Positions 13,045 through 21,389 are shown, counted from the first letter of the stretch. The stretch: 41,649 nucleotides of DNA from Bacillota bacterium (GCA_029553165.1 JAKPCT010000068.1:1-41649); one strand, 5' to 3'. Numbers and translations: made by a program. Notes: a model not told the origin generated them from the letters alone.

Positions 13045-14229
13045 ATGGAGACAGATAATCGGAGATTAGCCTGGAAGAAGTTCTGGAAGAAGAGATATGG
13101 AACCAGAAAAGTCTTGTTTTTGATGATATTAACAGTGGTAATAACCGGGCTTACTGTCGGTGGAATATTATCCGGCAACTATATCAGTAAATTAAAACAA
13201 GAGGTTACACCTGATGAGCAACGGCTCAATCCCCTTAAAAATGATCGCCTTTTAAATGCGGCTCAGGCCGGTGATAAATTGTCAGTGGTCCAAATTGCCG
13301 AGAAAGTAGGGCCGTCAATTGTTGGCATCCGGACAACGGTACAGGCTCCGGTTGATCAATTATTTGGGGGTGGAGGGAAAAATCGTGCTGAGGGTTCGGG
13401 AATTATTATAACAGAACAAGGCTATATTATGACCAATTACCATGTTGTTCAGGCGGCCGATCCGCGGAATAATCCCAAAGGGAAGGTGTTATTGGAAGTA
13501 TTTTTGCCAGACAAACGTAAAGCAACAGCTACATTTGTCGGAGGAGATTCTTTAAATGATCTGGCAGTTATCAAAGTCAACCTCCGTAATCTGCCGGTAG
13601 CCGAATTAGGTGATTCAGATCAGCTTAAAGTCGGTGCTTTGGCGGTGGCGATAGGGAATCCTTTGGGATTGGAGTTTGCCGGTTCGGTTACCAGTGGAGT
13701 GATTAGCGCGCTTAACCGGACGATAATGCTACAGGATCGGGAGTTGGAACTGATTCAGACCGATGCTGCGATTAATCCGGGTAACAGTGGCGGTGCTTTG
13801 GTTGATGAAAACGGTAAGGTAGTTGGGGTAAATACAATTAAGATCTCCGTCTCTGGAGTAGAAGGATTAGGATTTGCGATTCCAATCAACAACGCAAGGC
13901 CAATTGTTGAGGAGTTGATGAAACATGGTTATGTCAGGGGGAGACCTTATATTGGCGTTAGTGGTCAGGAGATTCCCAAGGAGATCGCTAGGCGTTATAA
14001 TTTGCCGGAAGGGATCTATATTGCCGATGTTACACCGAATACTGGGGCTGCCAAAGCAGGTATCAAGAAAAATGATATTTTAATCAGTATGGCGGGACAA
14101 CGAATCATGACGATGAGGCAGTTGAATGCTGTTAAAATGCGCTATAAAGCCGGTGATAAGGTAAAAGTGGTTGTAGTTCGTAACAATCGTAAAGTGGGGT
14201 TGAATTTAACCTTTTCTGAAGCGCGATAA
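13045..14229 (+). CDS. HtrA/DegP-type serine protease with PDZ domain
   Basis: 394 residues: cytoplasmic start, one membrane anchor (23-43), trypsin-like domain (about 80-285) and one PDZ domain (about 300-390). The catalytic triad is His133 (TNYHVV), Asp172 (LNDLAV) and Ser248 (NPGNSGGAL). It degrades or refolds damaged proteins outside the cytoplasmic membrane, especially under heat or envelope stress. AAAGGA lies nine bases before the ATG and is partly covered by the inverted repeat at 13035-13044. The gene is flanked by terminators and stands alone. Bacillota name such proteins HtrA, HtrB or YyxA; the sequence alone does not settle which. Confidence 0.95.
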   Translation: METDNRRLAWKKFWKKRYGTRKVLFLMILTVVITGLTVGGILSGNYISKLKQEVTPDEQRLNPLKNDRLLNAAQAGDKLSVVQIAEKVGPSIVGIRTTVQAPVDQLFGGGGKNRAEGSGIIITEQGYIMTNYHVVQAADPRNNPKGKVLLEVFLPDKRKATATFVGGDSLNDLAVIKVNLRNLPVAELGDSDQLKVGALAVAIGNPLGLEFAGSVTSGVISALNRTIMLQDRELELIQTDAAINPGNSGGALVDENGKVVGVNTIKISVSGVEGLGFAIPINNARPIVEELMKHGYVRGRPYIGVSGQEIPKEIARRYNLPEGIYIADVTPNTGAAKAGIKKNDILISMAGQRIMTMRQLNAVKMRYKAGDKVKVVVVRNNRKVGLNLTFSEAR

Positions 14230-14247
14230 AAATATTAGTTAGGAGAT

Positions 14248-14280
14248 AAAACCGTTGAAGTTTAAACAACGGTTTTATTT
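14248..14280. terminator. Bidirectional terminator after htrA
   Basis: AAAACCGTTG (14248-14257) pairs perfectly with CAACGGTTTT (14267-14276), with T-rich sequence to the right and A-rich to the left. It separates htrA from the convergent Cys-rich gene. Confidence 0.85.
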
Positions 14281-14296
14281 TCATACTTTGTTATAC

Positions 14297-14782
14297 TTAT
14301 TCTTTAATAAAATAGAAATGATCGCAACAGTCGGCACCTTGCATTAAGGTTTTGGTGCGTCGCAATCCGATTTTTGGATTAAAACCTTCGACAATGTGTG
14401 GGTCAGAACAACATGTGTGGTGATATAACCATTCTGTAGCGTTTATTTCGATTGCCAAATCATAGATCGGACACTTGGTACACTTAAATTGTACTCCATC
14501 TGGCTTTATTTCATAAGTGAATTCAAAACCTTTAGCCCGCAACGGTTCCCATAATAAACTGATTAGATCTTCAATTGAATTTTTGCCAGTTTGAATAGCG
14601 ATATTACTCCACTCCCGGTGTGCTTTTTCTGCTTCAACCTGTTCAAAAACCTCGGCCACCTTCGGACCAAAAGATTCTCTAAAAGCATTAAAGAGGTCCA
14701 CTTTATCTTGAGTGTGATATCGGTTTAGCCAAGTAATTCGTTGGATAAGTGATTCTGGCGTGTTATTGGTTTGATTCATCAT
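14297..14782 (-). CDS. L-2-amino-thiazoline-4-carboxylate hydrolase-like protein
   Basis: 161 residues resembling the ATC-hydrolase family (PF14196), which opens a thiazoline ring on the way to cysteine in some bacteria. Six cysteines occur as CTKC (101-104), HTCCSD (124-125) and DCCDH (152-153), with FNPKIGLRRTKTLMQG between; this suggests a metal or disulfide site. GGGGAGG lies six bases before the ATG at 14782. The upstream gene on the same strand is a disrupted Crp/Fnr regulator, which may have controlled it. Most family members lack biochemical data, so the hydrolase function is a family label only. Confidence 0.8.
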   Translation of the reverse strand: MMNQTNNTPESLIQRITWLNRYHTQDKVDLFNAFRESFGPKVAEVFEQVEAEKAHREWSNIAIQTGKNSIEDLISLLWEPLRAKGFEFTYEIKPDGVQFKCTKCPIYDLAIEINATEWLYHHTCCSDPHIVEGFNPKIGLRRTKTLMQGADCCDHFYFIKE

Positions 14783-14840
14783 CTAATTCCTCCCCAAATT
14801 ATTCAATTAAGATCTATTTTACTTGAGAAGGAATAATTGT

Positions 14841-15421
14841 TCATTTACATATGTTGATAGATTTACGAATTCGGCTTAATTGCGTGGGAGTTATTCCTAA
14901 ATAGGAAGCTATTAGATGTTGGGGAATTAAAGCTTCAACCTTGCCGTACTCTTTTTTAAATTGGAGGTAGCGTTCTTTGGAATCGGTTGTTGCGAATGAT
15001 TCAATTCGTTGATGGATTTCATTTACTCTGTTTTCAATGCCTTTTCTGCACGATAATTCAAAATCCGGGTTTTCGAGACAGAGTTGTTGGATATCGGAGT
15101 ATTTTGCTTCCGCGACAATACTGTCGGTAATTGCTTGGAGGTTTATAGCACTTTCTAGTTTGGGATCGAATGTTGCAAGTAAAAAGTTATTTGGTTGAAT
15201 AAAGTCCTTAGTAAAAATTGTACCATCATCTTTATAGAGATACATATAAAATAAACCTTCAATAATAAACCCAATTTTGTCACATGTTTCTCCGGCATGG
15301 GCAAAAAATGTTTTTCGGTGGTAAGACTTTGTTTTAAATAGTTTAAAAGTTGTTCGATTAGATCTTCTCGCAGTTGAAGTTTGATTAAATAGGTTTTTAA
15401 AATGTTTTTATTATTGATCAT
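14841..15421 (-). pseudogene. Crp/Fnr-family regulator, frameshifted
   Basis: Two overlapping frames make one protein of about 193 residues. The N-terminal part (from ATG 15421) runs through a cyclic-nucleotide-like domain to EKHF, then leaves frame. In the next frame the sequence continues AHAGETCDKIGFIIEGLFYM, followed by the C-terminal HTH ending LIASYLGITPTQLSRIRKSI. One extra T in the minus-strand T6 run (plus-strand A6 at 15303-15308) would restore it. The error is either a real loss, slippage-based switching or a sequencing mistake. A downstream ATG at 15245 could give only the C-terminal part. SD AAAGGA precedes the start at some distance. Confidence 0.8.
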
Positions 15422-15463
15422 GGTCTTTAAATTCCTTTTCAGACTGGAATGGTCAGTGGATTA

Positions 15464-15491
15464 ATTATAGCATGCTTGATTGACAGGACAA
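15464..15491 (-). promoter_or_regulatory. Promoter of the Crp/Fnr gene
   Basis: On the minus strand TTGTCC (15491-15486) and TATAAT (15469-15464) are 16 bp apart, with an extended TGC before the -10. It diverges from the dam promoter. Confidence 0.6.
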
Positions 15492-15524
15492 AGCAAAACA
15501 TTTTTATTAACCTTAGTTGTAGTA

Positions 15525-15553
15525 TAGACACTAGAAAATGATGATGATAAAAT
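15525..15553 (+). promoter_or_regulatory. Promoter of the dam-like gene
   Basis: TAGACA (15525-15530) and TAAAAT (15548-15553) each match consensus at five of six positions and have 17-bp spacing. The gene starts 35 bases later. Confidence 0.65.
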
Positions 15554-15588
15554 GAAGACAATTGTAGTAGGTAATTTGAGGTGAGTTA

Positions 15589-16419
15589 ATGGAGCAAGAA
15601 TTGCGCTTGCAACCATTTTTAAAATGGGCCGGAGGTAAACGGCAACTCCTGTCAAGCATTAGAGCATATCTTCCGAAACAGTTTGCAACTTATTATGAAC
15701 CATTTGTCGGTGCAGGTGCATTGTTGTTTGATATCCGTCCTGAAAAGGCGGTTATTAATGATCTTAATTCGGAATTGATCAATTGTTATCGAATTATCAA
15801 GGAAAATCTCGATGAATTGTTGATTGATTTGGCGAAACACTGTAATGATGTTGATTATTATTATCAAATTCGTGACTTGGACCGGCAACCTCAATTCAAC
15901 GGGATGTCGGCAGTTGAGCGTGCTTCACGGATTATTTATTTAAATAAAACCTGCTATAATGGATTGTTCCGGGTCAATAGTGAGGGGCAATATAATGTGC
16001 CTTTTGGAAGATATAAAAACCCGAGAATAGTTGATGAAGGTTTGCTTAGGTCAATAAGTAGTTATCTCAATCAGAATGATATAAAGATTTTGAATACTGA
16101 TTTTGCGGAAGCGACGGGGGAAGCGCAAGCAGGGGACTTTATTTATTTTGATCCGCCGTATGACCCGGTTTCGAATACGGCTTCGTTTACTGGTTACAAT
16201 TTAAGTGGTTTCGGCAGAGAAGAGCAGGTACGGTTGCGGGATCATTTTAAGACTTTAGATCAAAAGGGTTGTTTCGTATTGTTGAGTAATTCGGCAACGG
16301 AATTTATCTATGAATTATACCGGAACTATAAGATTGTGACCGTCACCGCCAATCGGGCGATTAATTCCAAAGCGGACGGTAGAGGCAAGGTTGCCGAAGT
16401 TTTAATCATGAATTATTGA
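15589..16419 (+). CDS. dam: Dam-type DNA adenine methyltransferase
   Basis: 276 residues of the D12 class (Dam/DpnM). LKWAGGKRQLL opens the protein, FVGAGAL (39-45) is the SAM site and DPPY (188-191) is the catalytic motif for N6-adenine methylation. The family usually modifies GATC. GAGGTGA lies before the ATG. No endonuclease gene is adjacent, so it behaves as an orphan methylase that could mark replication, repair or gene control rather than a restriction pair. Target specificity is inferred from the family, not read from the sequence. Confidence 0.92.
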   Translation: MEQELRLQPFLKWAGGKRQLLSSIRAYLPKQFATYYEPFVGAGALLFDIRPEKAVINDLNSELINCYRIIKENLDELLIDLAKHCNDVDYYYQIRDLDRQPQFNGMSAVERASRIIYLNKTCYNGLFRVNSEGQYNVPFGRYKNPRIVDEGLLRSISSYLNQNDIKILNTDFAEATGEAQAGDFIYFDPPYDPVSNTASFTGYNLSGFGREEQVRLRDHFKTLDQKGCFVLLSNSATEFIYELYRNYKIVTVTANRAINSKADGRGKVAEVLIMNY

Positions 16420-16557
16420 GATGGAAAACATCGCTTTAATAGTGTTCTTATTTGTTTTGCTCGACAAGAATTAATTGAATATATGATAATAACAAACATC
16501 GAGTTTATTTGGGACTTATCGTTGTTCAGGTTTATTTCGATTATGGAGATTATAATA

Positions 16558-17103
16558 ATGCAGAAAAATATTTGGGATTTGAAAAAGATTCTGATCATTA
16601 ATTTGGTTCTGGGAATTTTTATAGTAGTTAATTTGATTGTTGCTGCTGCTAATCAAAATAATTTAATTGAGGATGATAAACGGATGAATAACACAAATGA
16701 AGTTATAACCACTTTGCAATATGAAGGAGTGATTTTGACCGACCCGCGTGTATGTGACTGGATACCATCGGAAGCATTAGTTGCAGAATTTGAGGAGGGG
16801 TTGGTCCAATTTTTAGCTCAAATAAACAATGCCGGACATAGTCAGACGAGTGAACGTGATGCCGAGAAACTTCAATTTGTGCTTGCTAACCTCCCAAATT
16901 ACAAACGGCAATATATGGGGAAGATTATTGACGGGAGAAAGGTGCTCTACTGTAATTTCCTAACTTTATTAGATGATCAGATGCGTGATAACTGGATAAA
17001 AAACTATCTGGTGATACATGATGGTGGAGCTTATTTCTTTAATGTTATGTATGATATTCAGACAAAAGTGGTTTTTGATCTGATGATTAATGGCGAAGCA
17101 TAA
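16558..17103 (+). CDS. Membrane-anchored protein of unknown function
   Basis: 181 residues with a basic start, one strong membrane segment (about residues 12-30, ILIINLVLGIFIVVNLIVAA) and a polar domain outside. The outer part contains two cysteines (VCDWIP and LYCNFL) and a strand-rich end (YLVIHDGGAYFFNVMYD). No family is recognised. The ATG at 16558 has GGAG 9 bases upstream; an ATG at 16483 has no SD and would add a second short hydrophobic stretch. It follows dam by 138 bases with no terminator seen, so shared transcription is possible. Confidence 0.65.
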   Translation: MQKNIWDLKKILIINLVLGIFIVVNLIVAAANQNNLIEDDKRMNNTNEVITTLQYEGVILTDPRVCDWIPSEALVAEFEEGLVQFLAQINNAGHSQTSERDAEKLQFVLANLPNYKRQYMGKIIDGRKVLYCNFLTLLDDQMRDNWIKNYLVIHDGGAYFFNVMYDIQTKVVFDLMINGEA

Positions 17104-17433
17104 TCGCTATTACTAAAACAACCTAAGCTGCTGTTGTGAGAACGATTCTGCATCTTTGACCCTGCCGTAAATCTTCATGTTTTTTTACTTGTTTCGCTAA
17201 CTCCGCCCCAATTAAACTTGATAATTGTAATCGTGACATATTTCTATATGTCTTTTAGCGTTAATCCATTCGATTTAATGGTCCAGGTTTAATCTATCTT
17301 CTTACAAAGACTAACCCTCGAGACAACCAGCTTTAAATTCTTAAAGTCTTTTCTTAATCCCTCCCCTTAGATTCCAAAACAGTATGAATTAATAATTAGA
17401 TTTAAACGGAATCCACCCTAGATGTTAACTATA
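17104..17433. other. Gene-poor gap before the mod operon
   Basis: No complete gene is recognised. The minus strand at 17239-17123 holds a 38-codon frame (MSRLQLSSLIGAELAKQ at its start) that reads like coding sequence but lacks an SD and may be a relic. The rest is AT-rich with scattered stops in all frames. The mod promoter and a possible ModE half-site begin just downstream. Confidence 0.5.
17123..17239 (-). CDS. Possible 38-residue ORF or gene relic
   Basis: The frame ATG 17239 to TAG 17123 encodes 38 residues ending GQRCRIVLTTAA, helical and basic in composition with ordinary codons. A TAG lies just upstream in frame and no SD is seen. It could be a small protein or the remaining tail of a decayed gene. 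No family is recognised. Confidence 0.25.
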   Translation of the reverse strand: MSRLQLSSLIGAELAKQVKKHEDLRQGQRCRIVLTTAA

Positions 17434-17442
17434 CGTTATATT
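17434..17442 (+). promoter_or_regulatory. Candidate ModE-type half-site upstream of modA
   Basis: CGTTATATT matches the left half of the Escherichia coli ModE operator (CGTTATAT...ATAACG). It lies 12 bases before the -35 of the modA promoter. The second half is not convincing, so the site is tentative. Confidence 0.3.
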
Positions 17443-17454
17443 TATGTCAGTTAC

Positions 17455-17483
17455 TTGAAAAACAGCAGGGTGTTAAGTATAAT
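17455..17483 (+). promoter_or_regulatory. Sigma-A promoter of modABC
   Basis: TTGAAA (17455-17460) and TATAAT (17478-17483) are 17 bp apart. The start would lie near 17490, giving a leader of about 108 nt before modA. Confidence 0.75.
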
Positions 17484-17597
17484 GAGTTTAATCGATTAAT
17501 CACTTAGGATTTGATGTTTTAAACAAAATGCCATTGCTTTATACCGAGAATATGTTCTGACGAAATAATGACACAAACATAACATTTGGAGGGTAAA

Positions 17598-18380
17598 ATG
17601 AGAAGAATAATAATTAATTTATGGCTTGTTACATTGATCTTAATGGTGTCAAATCTTGTTGGTTTAAGTATTGACGCTGCTCCAAAAGTAGAGCTAAATA
17701 TTTCAGCAGCTGCAAGTTTAACCGACGCTCTGGTCAAAATTGGCAAGACGTATGAGAGTAAACACCAAAACATTAAATTAAATTTCAATTTTGGTTCATC
17801 AGGATCATTACAAGCCCAAATCGAAAACGGTGCTCCGGTTGATGTTTTTATTTCAGCGTCGGAGAAAGAGATGGATCGCTTGGAATCAAAAAAACTCTTA
17901 AGACAAGGGACCAGAACCAACTTGTTAAAGAATCAATTGGTATTGATTGTGTCTGTTGGATCAAAGAATAAGATTAAAAGTTTTGAAGATTTGGTCTCTG
18001 ATGCTGTTCAACGGATCGCCCTCGGGGCTTCCGAATCGGTTCCGGCAGGTCAATACGCCTACCAGTGTTTGAGTAAATTAGGTATTTGGGCTCGGGTTAC
18101 TCAAAAAGTGATCTATGGGACTAATGTCCGTGCAGTTTTGACATATGTTGAATCCGGTAATGTTGATGCGGGGATTGTCTATTTTTCGGATACGGTTGTC
18201 AGCGATAAGGTAAAAATTGTTGCGGTTGCCGCGCCTGATTGGCATCAGCCGATCATCTATCCGGTGGCGATAATTGCTACTACCAAGAAGTATCAGGAAG
18301 CACAGAGATTCTTAAAGGCTTTACAGGCTGATGAGAGCAAACGGGTATTTGAAGAGTATGGGTTTAAGGTTGCCTGGTGA
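17598..18380 (+). CDS. modA: Molybdate ABC transporter binding protein ModA
   Basis: 260 residues: signal peptide (about 1-30) with cleavage near SIDAAPK, then a type II periplasmic binding fold with ISAAASLTDAL, NFGSSGSLQAQI, GAPVDVFISAS and the late GTNVRAVLTYVESGNVDAGIVY, the standard oxyanion-binding elements of ModA. It captures molybdate or tungstate outside the membrane for ModBC. There is no lipobox Cys, unlike ModA of typical monoderm Bacillota, which fits a soluble periplasmic protein. TTGGAGGG precedes the ATG at 17598; a TTG at 17586 lies within the SD and is rejected. Confidence 0.95.
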   Translation: MRRIIINLWLVTLILMVSNLVGLSIDAAPKVELNISAAASLTDALVKIGKTYESKHQNIKLNFNFGSSGSLQAQIENGAPVDVFISASEKEMDRLESKKLLRQGTRTNLLKNQLVLIVSVGSKNKIKSFEDLVSDAVQRIALGASESVPAGQYAYQCLSKLGIWARVTQKVIYGTNVRAVLTYVESGNVDAGIVYFSDTVVSDKVKIVAVAAPDWHQPIIYPVAIIATTKKYQEAQRFLKALQADESKRVFEEYGFKVAW

Positions 18381-18395
18381 TGGAGGCTGATTGCT

Positions 18396-19052
18396 GTGGA
18401 CTGGATACCGGTTATACTTTCGTTGAAGATTGCCGGTCTTTCACTGGGGATTGTTCTGTTAGTCGGAATACCAATCGCCTTTTTGATGGCCCGGCGTGAC
18501 TTCATTGGCAAGTCGATTGTCGAATCTTTATTGACATTACCATTGGTGATGCCACCGGTTGTTACCGGTTTTATCCTGCTTTATCTAATTGGCCGGAGGG
18601 GATTGATCGGTACCTTCCTTTATGAACAATTCGGGATTCAGCTGATCTTTACATCAGGTGCAGCGGTGTTGGCGGCAGCAACGGTCGCTTTTCCACTGAT
18701 GTATCAAAGTGCCAAGGCGGCTTTTCTAAGTGTTGACCGGAAAATGGAGGAAGTGGCGCGGACTCTCAATGCTAATGAAATAAAGATCTTTGTGACGGTT
18801 ACTTTGCCGGCAGCATTTCCGGGTATAATCTCGGGAGTGGTCCTGGCTTTTGCCCGGGCTTTGGGTGAGTTTGGAGCAACAGCGATGATTGCCGGGAATA
18901 TCCCTGGAAAGACGCAAACGATTCCCATCGCGATCTTTTTTGCTGCCGAGAGTAACGAGATTGCGAAAGCCGGTCTGTATGCGTTGATAATCAGTTTGGT
19001 TACGTTTGGTTTAATATACGGGGTCAACCATTGGCTGAAACAACAGACTTAA
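18396..19052 (+). CDS. modB: Molybdate ABC transporter permease ModB
   Basis: 218 residues with five to six membrane helices. PLVMPPVVTGFILLYLIG and the EAA-type loop EFGATAMIAGNIPGKTQTIP are characteristic of ModB/CysT permeases; the loop docks onto ModC. GTG start at 18396 with GGAGG (18382-18386) at good spacing, 15 bases after the modA stop. It forms the channel of the molybdate importer with ModA and ModC. Confidence 0.95.
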   Translation: MDWIPVILSLKIAGLSLGIVLLVGIPIAFLMARRDFIGKSIVESLLTLPLVMPPVVTGFILLYLIGRRGLIGTFLYEQFGIQLIFTSGAAVLAAATVAFPLMYQSAKAAFLSVDRKMEEVARTLNANEIKIFVTVTLPAAFPGIISGVVLAFARALGEFGATAMIAGNIPGKTQTIPIAIFFAAESNEIAKAGLYALIISLVTFGLIYGVNHWLKQQT

Positions 19053-19068
19053 GTGAGGATGATTAGAA

Positions 19069-19707
19069 ATGCTTGATGTCGCAATTAAAAAACAGCTACC
19101 GGAGTTTCTGCTGCGAGTGGAGTTTAAGTTTAATAATGGTATTTTGGTGCTTTTCGGGCCGTCTGGTTGTGGGAAAACCACCTTGTTGAGGTGTATTGCC
19201 GGTCTGACTAGTCCGGATTGGGGGCAAATCTCTCACGATAACCGGGTACTTTTTTCATCGGAATTAAAAGTGAACTTAAAACCGCAACAACGTAGGATTG
19301 GATTGATGTTTCAAGATTATGCCCTCTTTAAACATATGGATGTTGAACATAATATTTTATATGGTGCTCCAAAAGGGAGTTCGTTGGTTGCGAAGACCTA
19401 TCCTAAAATTTTGGAATTGTTTCAATTGAGTCCTTTGTTGAAACGTACTCCGGGACAACTTTCAGGTGGTGAACAACAACGGGTCGCTTTGGCGCGGGCG
19501 TTGATGGCCGAGCCGAAGATGTTATTGCTTGATGAACCGTTGTCAGCTTTAGATGGTGGCATCCGGAGGCAACTCCAAGATGAACTGATTGCCGTGCAAC
19601 AGATTTGGCGAATCCCGATCGTTGTGGTTACCCATGATTGGCAGGAGGCCCAGAAGCTGGCTCGACAGATTATCTTTATGGAGCAGGGGAAAATAAAGAT
19701 AGCTTGA
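19069..19707 (+). CDS. modC: Molybdate ABC transporter ATPase ModC, short form
   Basis: 212 residues: Walker A GPSGCGKT (30-37), Q-loop MFQDYALF, signature LSGGEQQRVALARAL, Walker B LLLDEPLSALD and switch His in VVVTHDW. It drives molybdate uptake. Standard ModC is about 350 residues and ends in a molybdate-binding Mop/TOBE domain; here the protein stops right after the ATPase core, so direct feedback through Mop is absent. The start is 16 bases after modB. No terminator is obvious behind it. Confidence 0.92.
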   Translation: MLDVAIKKQLPEFLLRVEFKFNNGILVLFGPSGCGKTTLLRCIAGLTSPDWGQISHDNRVLFSSELKVNLKPQQRRIGLMFQDYALFKHMDVEHNILYGAPKGSSLVAKTYPKILELFQLSPLLKRTPGQLSGGEQQRVALARALMAEPKMLLLDEPLSALDGGIRRQLQDELIAVQQIWRIPIVVVTHDWQEAQKLARQIIFMEQGKIKIA

Positions 19708-19775
19708 TTAATTGATTATTTCTAATTGTTAAATTTAGTTCAGATTTACTTAAGAATTCTTTGGCAATAATTAAG

Positions 19776-19840
19776 CTTTCATATGTTGTTAGTCGTATCT
19801 GAACTTCTTACAATGTAATTACACTAAAAACATATGAAAG
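19776..19840. repeat. Long inverted repeat around the S41 peptidase promoter
   Basis: CTTTCATATGTT (19776-19787) and AACATATGAAAG (19829-19840) form a perfect 12-bp inverted repeat separated by 41 bases. The right arm overlaps the SD AAAGGA of the peptidase gene. TTGTTA (19786-19791) and TACAAT (19809-19814), spaced 17 bp, form a likely promoter inside the repeat. Arm centres are 53 bp apart. Confidence 0.65.
19786..19814 (+). promoter_or_regulatory. Probable promoter of the S41 peptidase gene
   Basis: TTGTTA-17-TACAAT lies between the two arms of the 12-bp inverted repeat, with the -35 touching the left arm. Initiation is expected near 19821, just before the right arm. Confidence 0.5.
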
Positions 19841-19851
19841 GAATCATAGTT

Positions 19852-21171
19852 ATGAAAAGAAAAAACCGACTATTGTTGTTGATGACGATGCTGATGGTAA
19901 TTTTAGCATCAGTAGGATGTGGAAATTCAAAGCCAAAGAAAAACCAGGTATTTGGTGGCTCAATTGAAGGAGTTTGGCAGTCTGAGGGTTATGGATTGGT
20001 CGTTGAGCTGGCTGCAGGTAAAGTTAGTGTTTATGAAACAACCGCAATCAGTGGGATTAAGAAATATGAAGGTACCTACTCAAACAATACAATCCGGATT
20101 GACGATTTACAATTAAATGTTGGCATAAGTAATGGCAAATTGGTAGTTCAAAATGACGATCTTGGTGTTTACTATCGCGCCAGACGGATTAAAGAATTAC
20201 CCCAAACCTGTCAGAATGGCGGAATGAAGGATGCTTTGGATCCAATTACTAACTTTGAGGTGTTTTGGCATACCTTTAATGAACATTACGCCTTCTTTCG
20301 ATTACGGGGAGTTAATTGGAAATCCCAATACCAGTTATTCCGTCCCCGGGTTAATAATAATACTTCCCAAGAAGAGTTGTTAGCGATCTTTGCCGAGATG
20401 ATAAGGCCATTAGCAGATCCGCATGTTACTATTAATGGGCTTGATGAAGAGATCCGTTTTGGTATTGATGAAGCTGTTTTAATGCAGGGGCATGCTTTGA
20501 TCCGTTCGCAGAGTGATATGATCAAGGTGGGCAGGACCGGAATGTTAGCTTACCAACATTTCAGTGATGATATCGGTTTGGTTGCGATGCTGGGGATGTT
20601 CGGTTATTCTGATCAGTCAACCGTAGAAGCCCAGGATGAAGCTTTTGATAAGGTGCTCAATGCCTTCAGTGATAAGAGAGCGATCATTATCGATCTGCGT
20701 TATAATGTGGGTGGATTGGATCCGGTTGCGAAAGCAGTAGCAAGTCGTTTTATAGATCAAAAAAGATTGGCCTATAGCAAACAGGCGCGAAATGGTAATG
20801 ATTATACTCCGCTGCAGCGCCACTATATTGAACCACAAGGTCCCCAACAGTTCGAAGGGAAGGTAGTGCTCTTAACCAGCCGTAATACGGTAAGCGCCGG
20901 GGAGATTTTTGTAATGATGATGAAGGAACTTCCTAATGTAACTGTGATCGGTGAAGCTACCTGTGGCGCTCATTCGGATGTATTGGAAAGAAGACTACCT
21001 AATGGCTGGCAAATTGGATTGTCGAATGAAAGATATTATACTGCGAAAGGTGAAATCTGTGAGAAGCGAGGGTTAAAACCGGATATCGAGATTCCATTTA
21101 ACTTTGGTGAAATAGTGCGAGGGAATGATCGGATTTTAAAAGCGGCGGTTGAGTATGTGAATAATAATTAG
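19852..21171 (+). CDS. Lipoprotein S41-family peptidase
   Basis: 439 residues: lipoprotein signal with ASVGC (Cys23), a small beta domain (about 35-115), a helical linker and a C-terminal S41 (tail-specific/tricorn-core) protease domain. Marks are IDLRYNVGG (280-288), NTVSAGE with probable nucleophile Ser348, and VIGEATCGAHSD. No PDZ domain is visible, which places it nearer the IRBP/tricorn-core type than CtpA. It should act at the outer face of a membrane. AAAGGA lies 10 bases before the ATG at 19852; an ATG at 19834 lies in the repeat arm and is less likely. Its leader carries the inverted repeat described above. Confidence 0.88.
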   Translation: MKRKNRLLLLMTMLMVILASVGCGNSKPKKNQVFGGSIEGVWQSEGYGLVVELAAGKVSVYETTAISGIKKYEGTYSNNTIRIDDLQLNVGISNGKLVVQNDDLGVYYRARRIKELPQTCQNGGMKDALDPITNFEVFWHTFNEHYAFFRLRGVNWKSQYQLFRPRVNNNTSQEELLAIFAEMIRPLADPHVTINGLDEEIRFGIDEAVLMQGHALIRSQSDMIKVGRTGMLAYQHFSDDIGLVAMLGMFGYSDQSTVEAQDEAFDKVLNAFSDKRAIIIDLRYNVGGLDPVAKAVASRFIDQKRLAYSKQARNGNDYTPLQRHYIEPQGPQQFEGKVVLLTSRNTVSAGEIFVMMMKELPNVTVIGEATCGAHSDVLERRLPNGWQIGLSNERYYTAKGEICEKRGLKPDIEIPFNFGEIVRGNDRILKAAVEYVNNN

Positions 21172-21318
21172 TAATTAAAGTAGCCAATTTTTTATAAGTT
21201 AGGAGAAAGTTTTTCAGGCTCCTATTATAGCTAAACTAAAACTTTTATTGTAGTAAGATCTGGAACTTTGAGGGTTGTCCGGTCTTACGTAATATGCGCA
21301 CCCCTCAAAACTCCCACC

Positions 21319-21344
21319 GTTGGGGACGGAGATGTGTCCCCAAC
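21319..21344. repeat. REP-like GC-rich palindrome
   Basis: GTTGGGGAC (21319-21327) and GTCCCCAAC (21336-21344) form a perfect 9-bp hairpin around GGAGATGT. The GGGGACGG...TGTCCCC pattern resembles extragenic palindromes mobilised by REP-associated tyrosine transposases in several bacteria. The flanks are also unusually C/G-rich for this window. No transposase is nearby. The rest of 21172-21389 has no gene. Confidence 0.45.
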
Positions 21345-21389
21345 CCCCTTCATTTTTCTGACTCAATCCGAAGAAATAAAAAGACGTAA

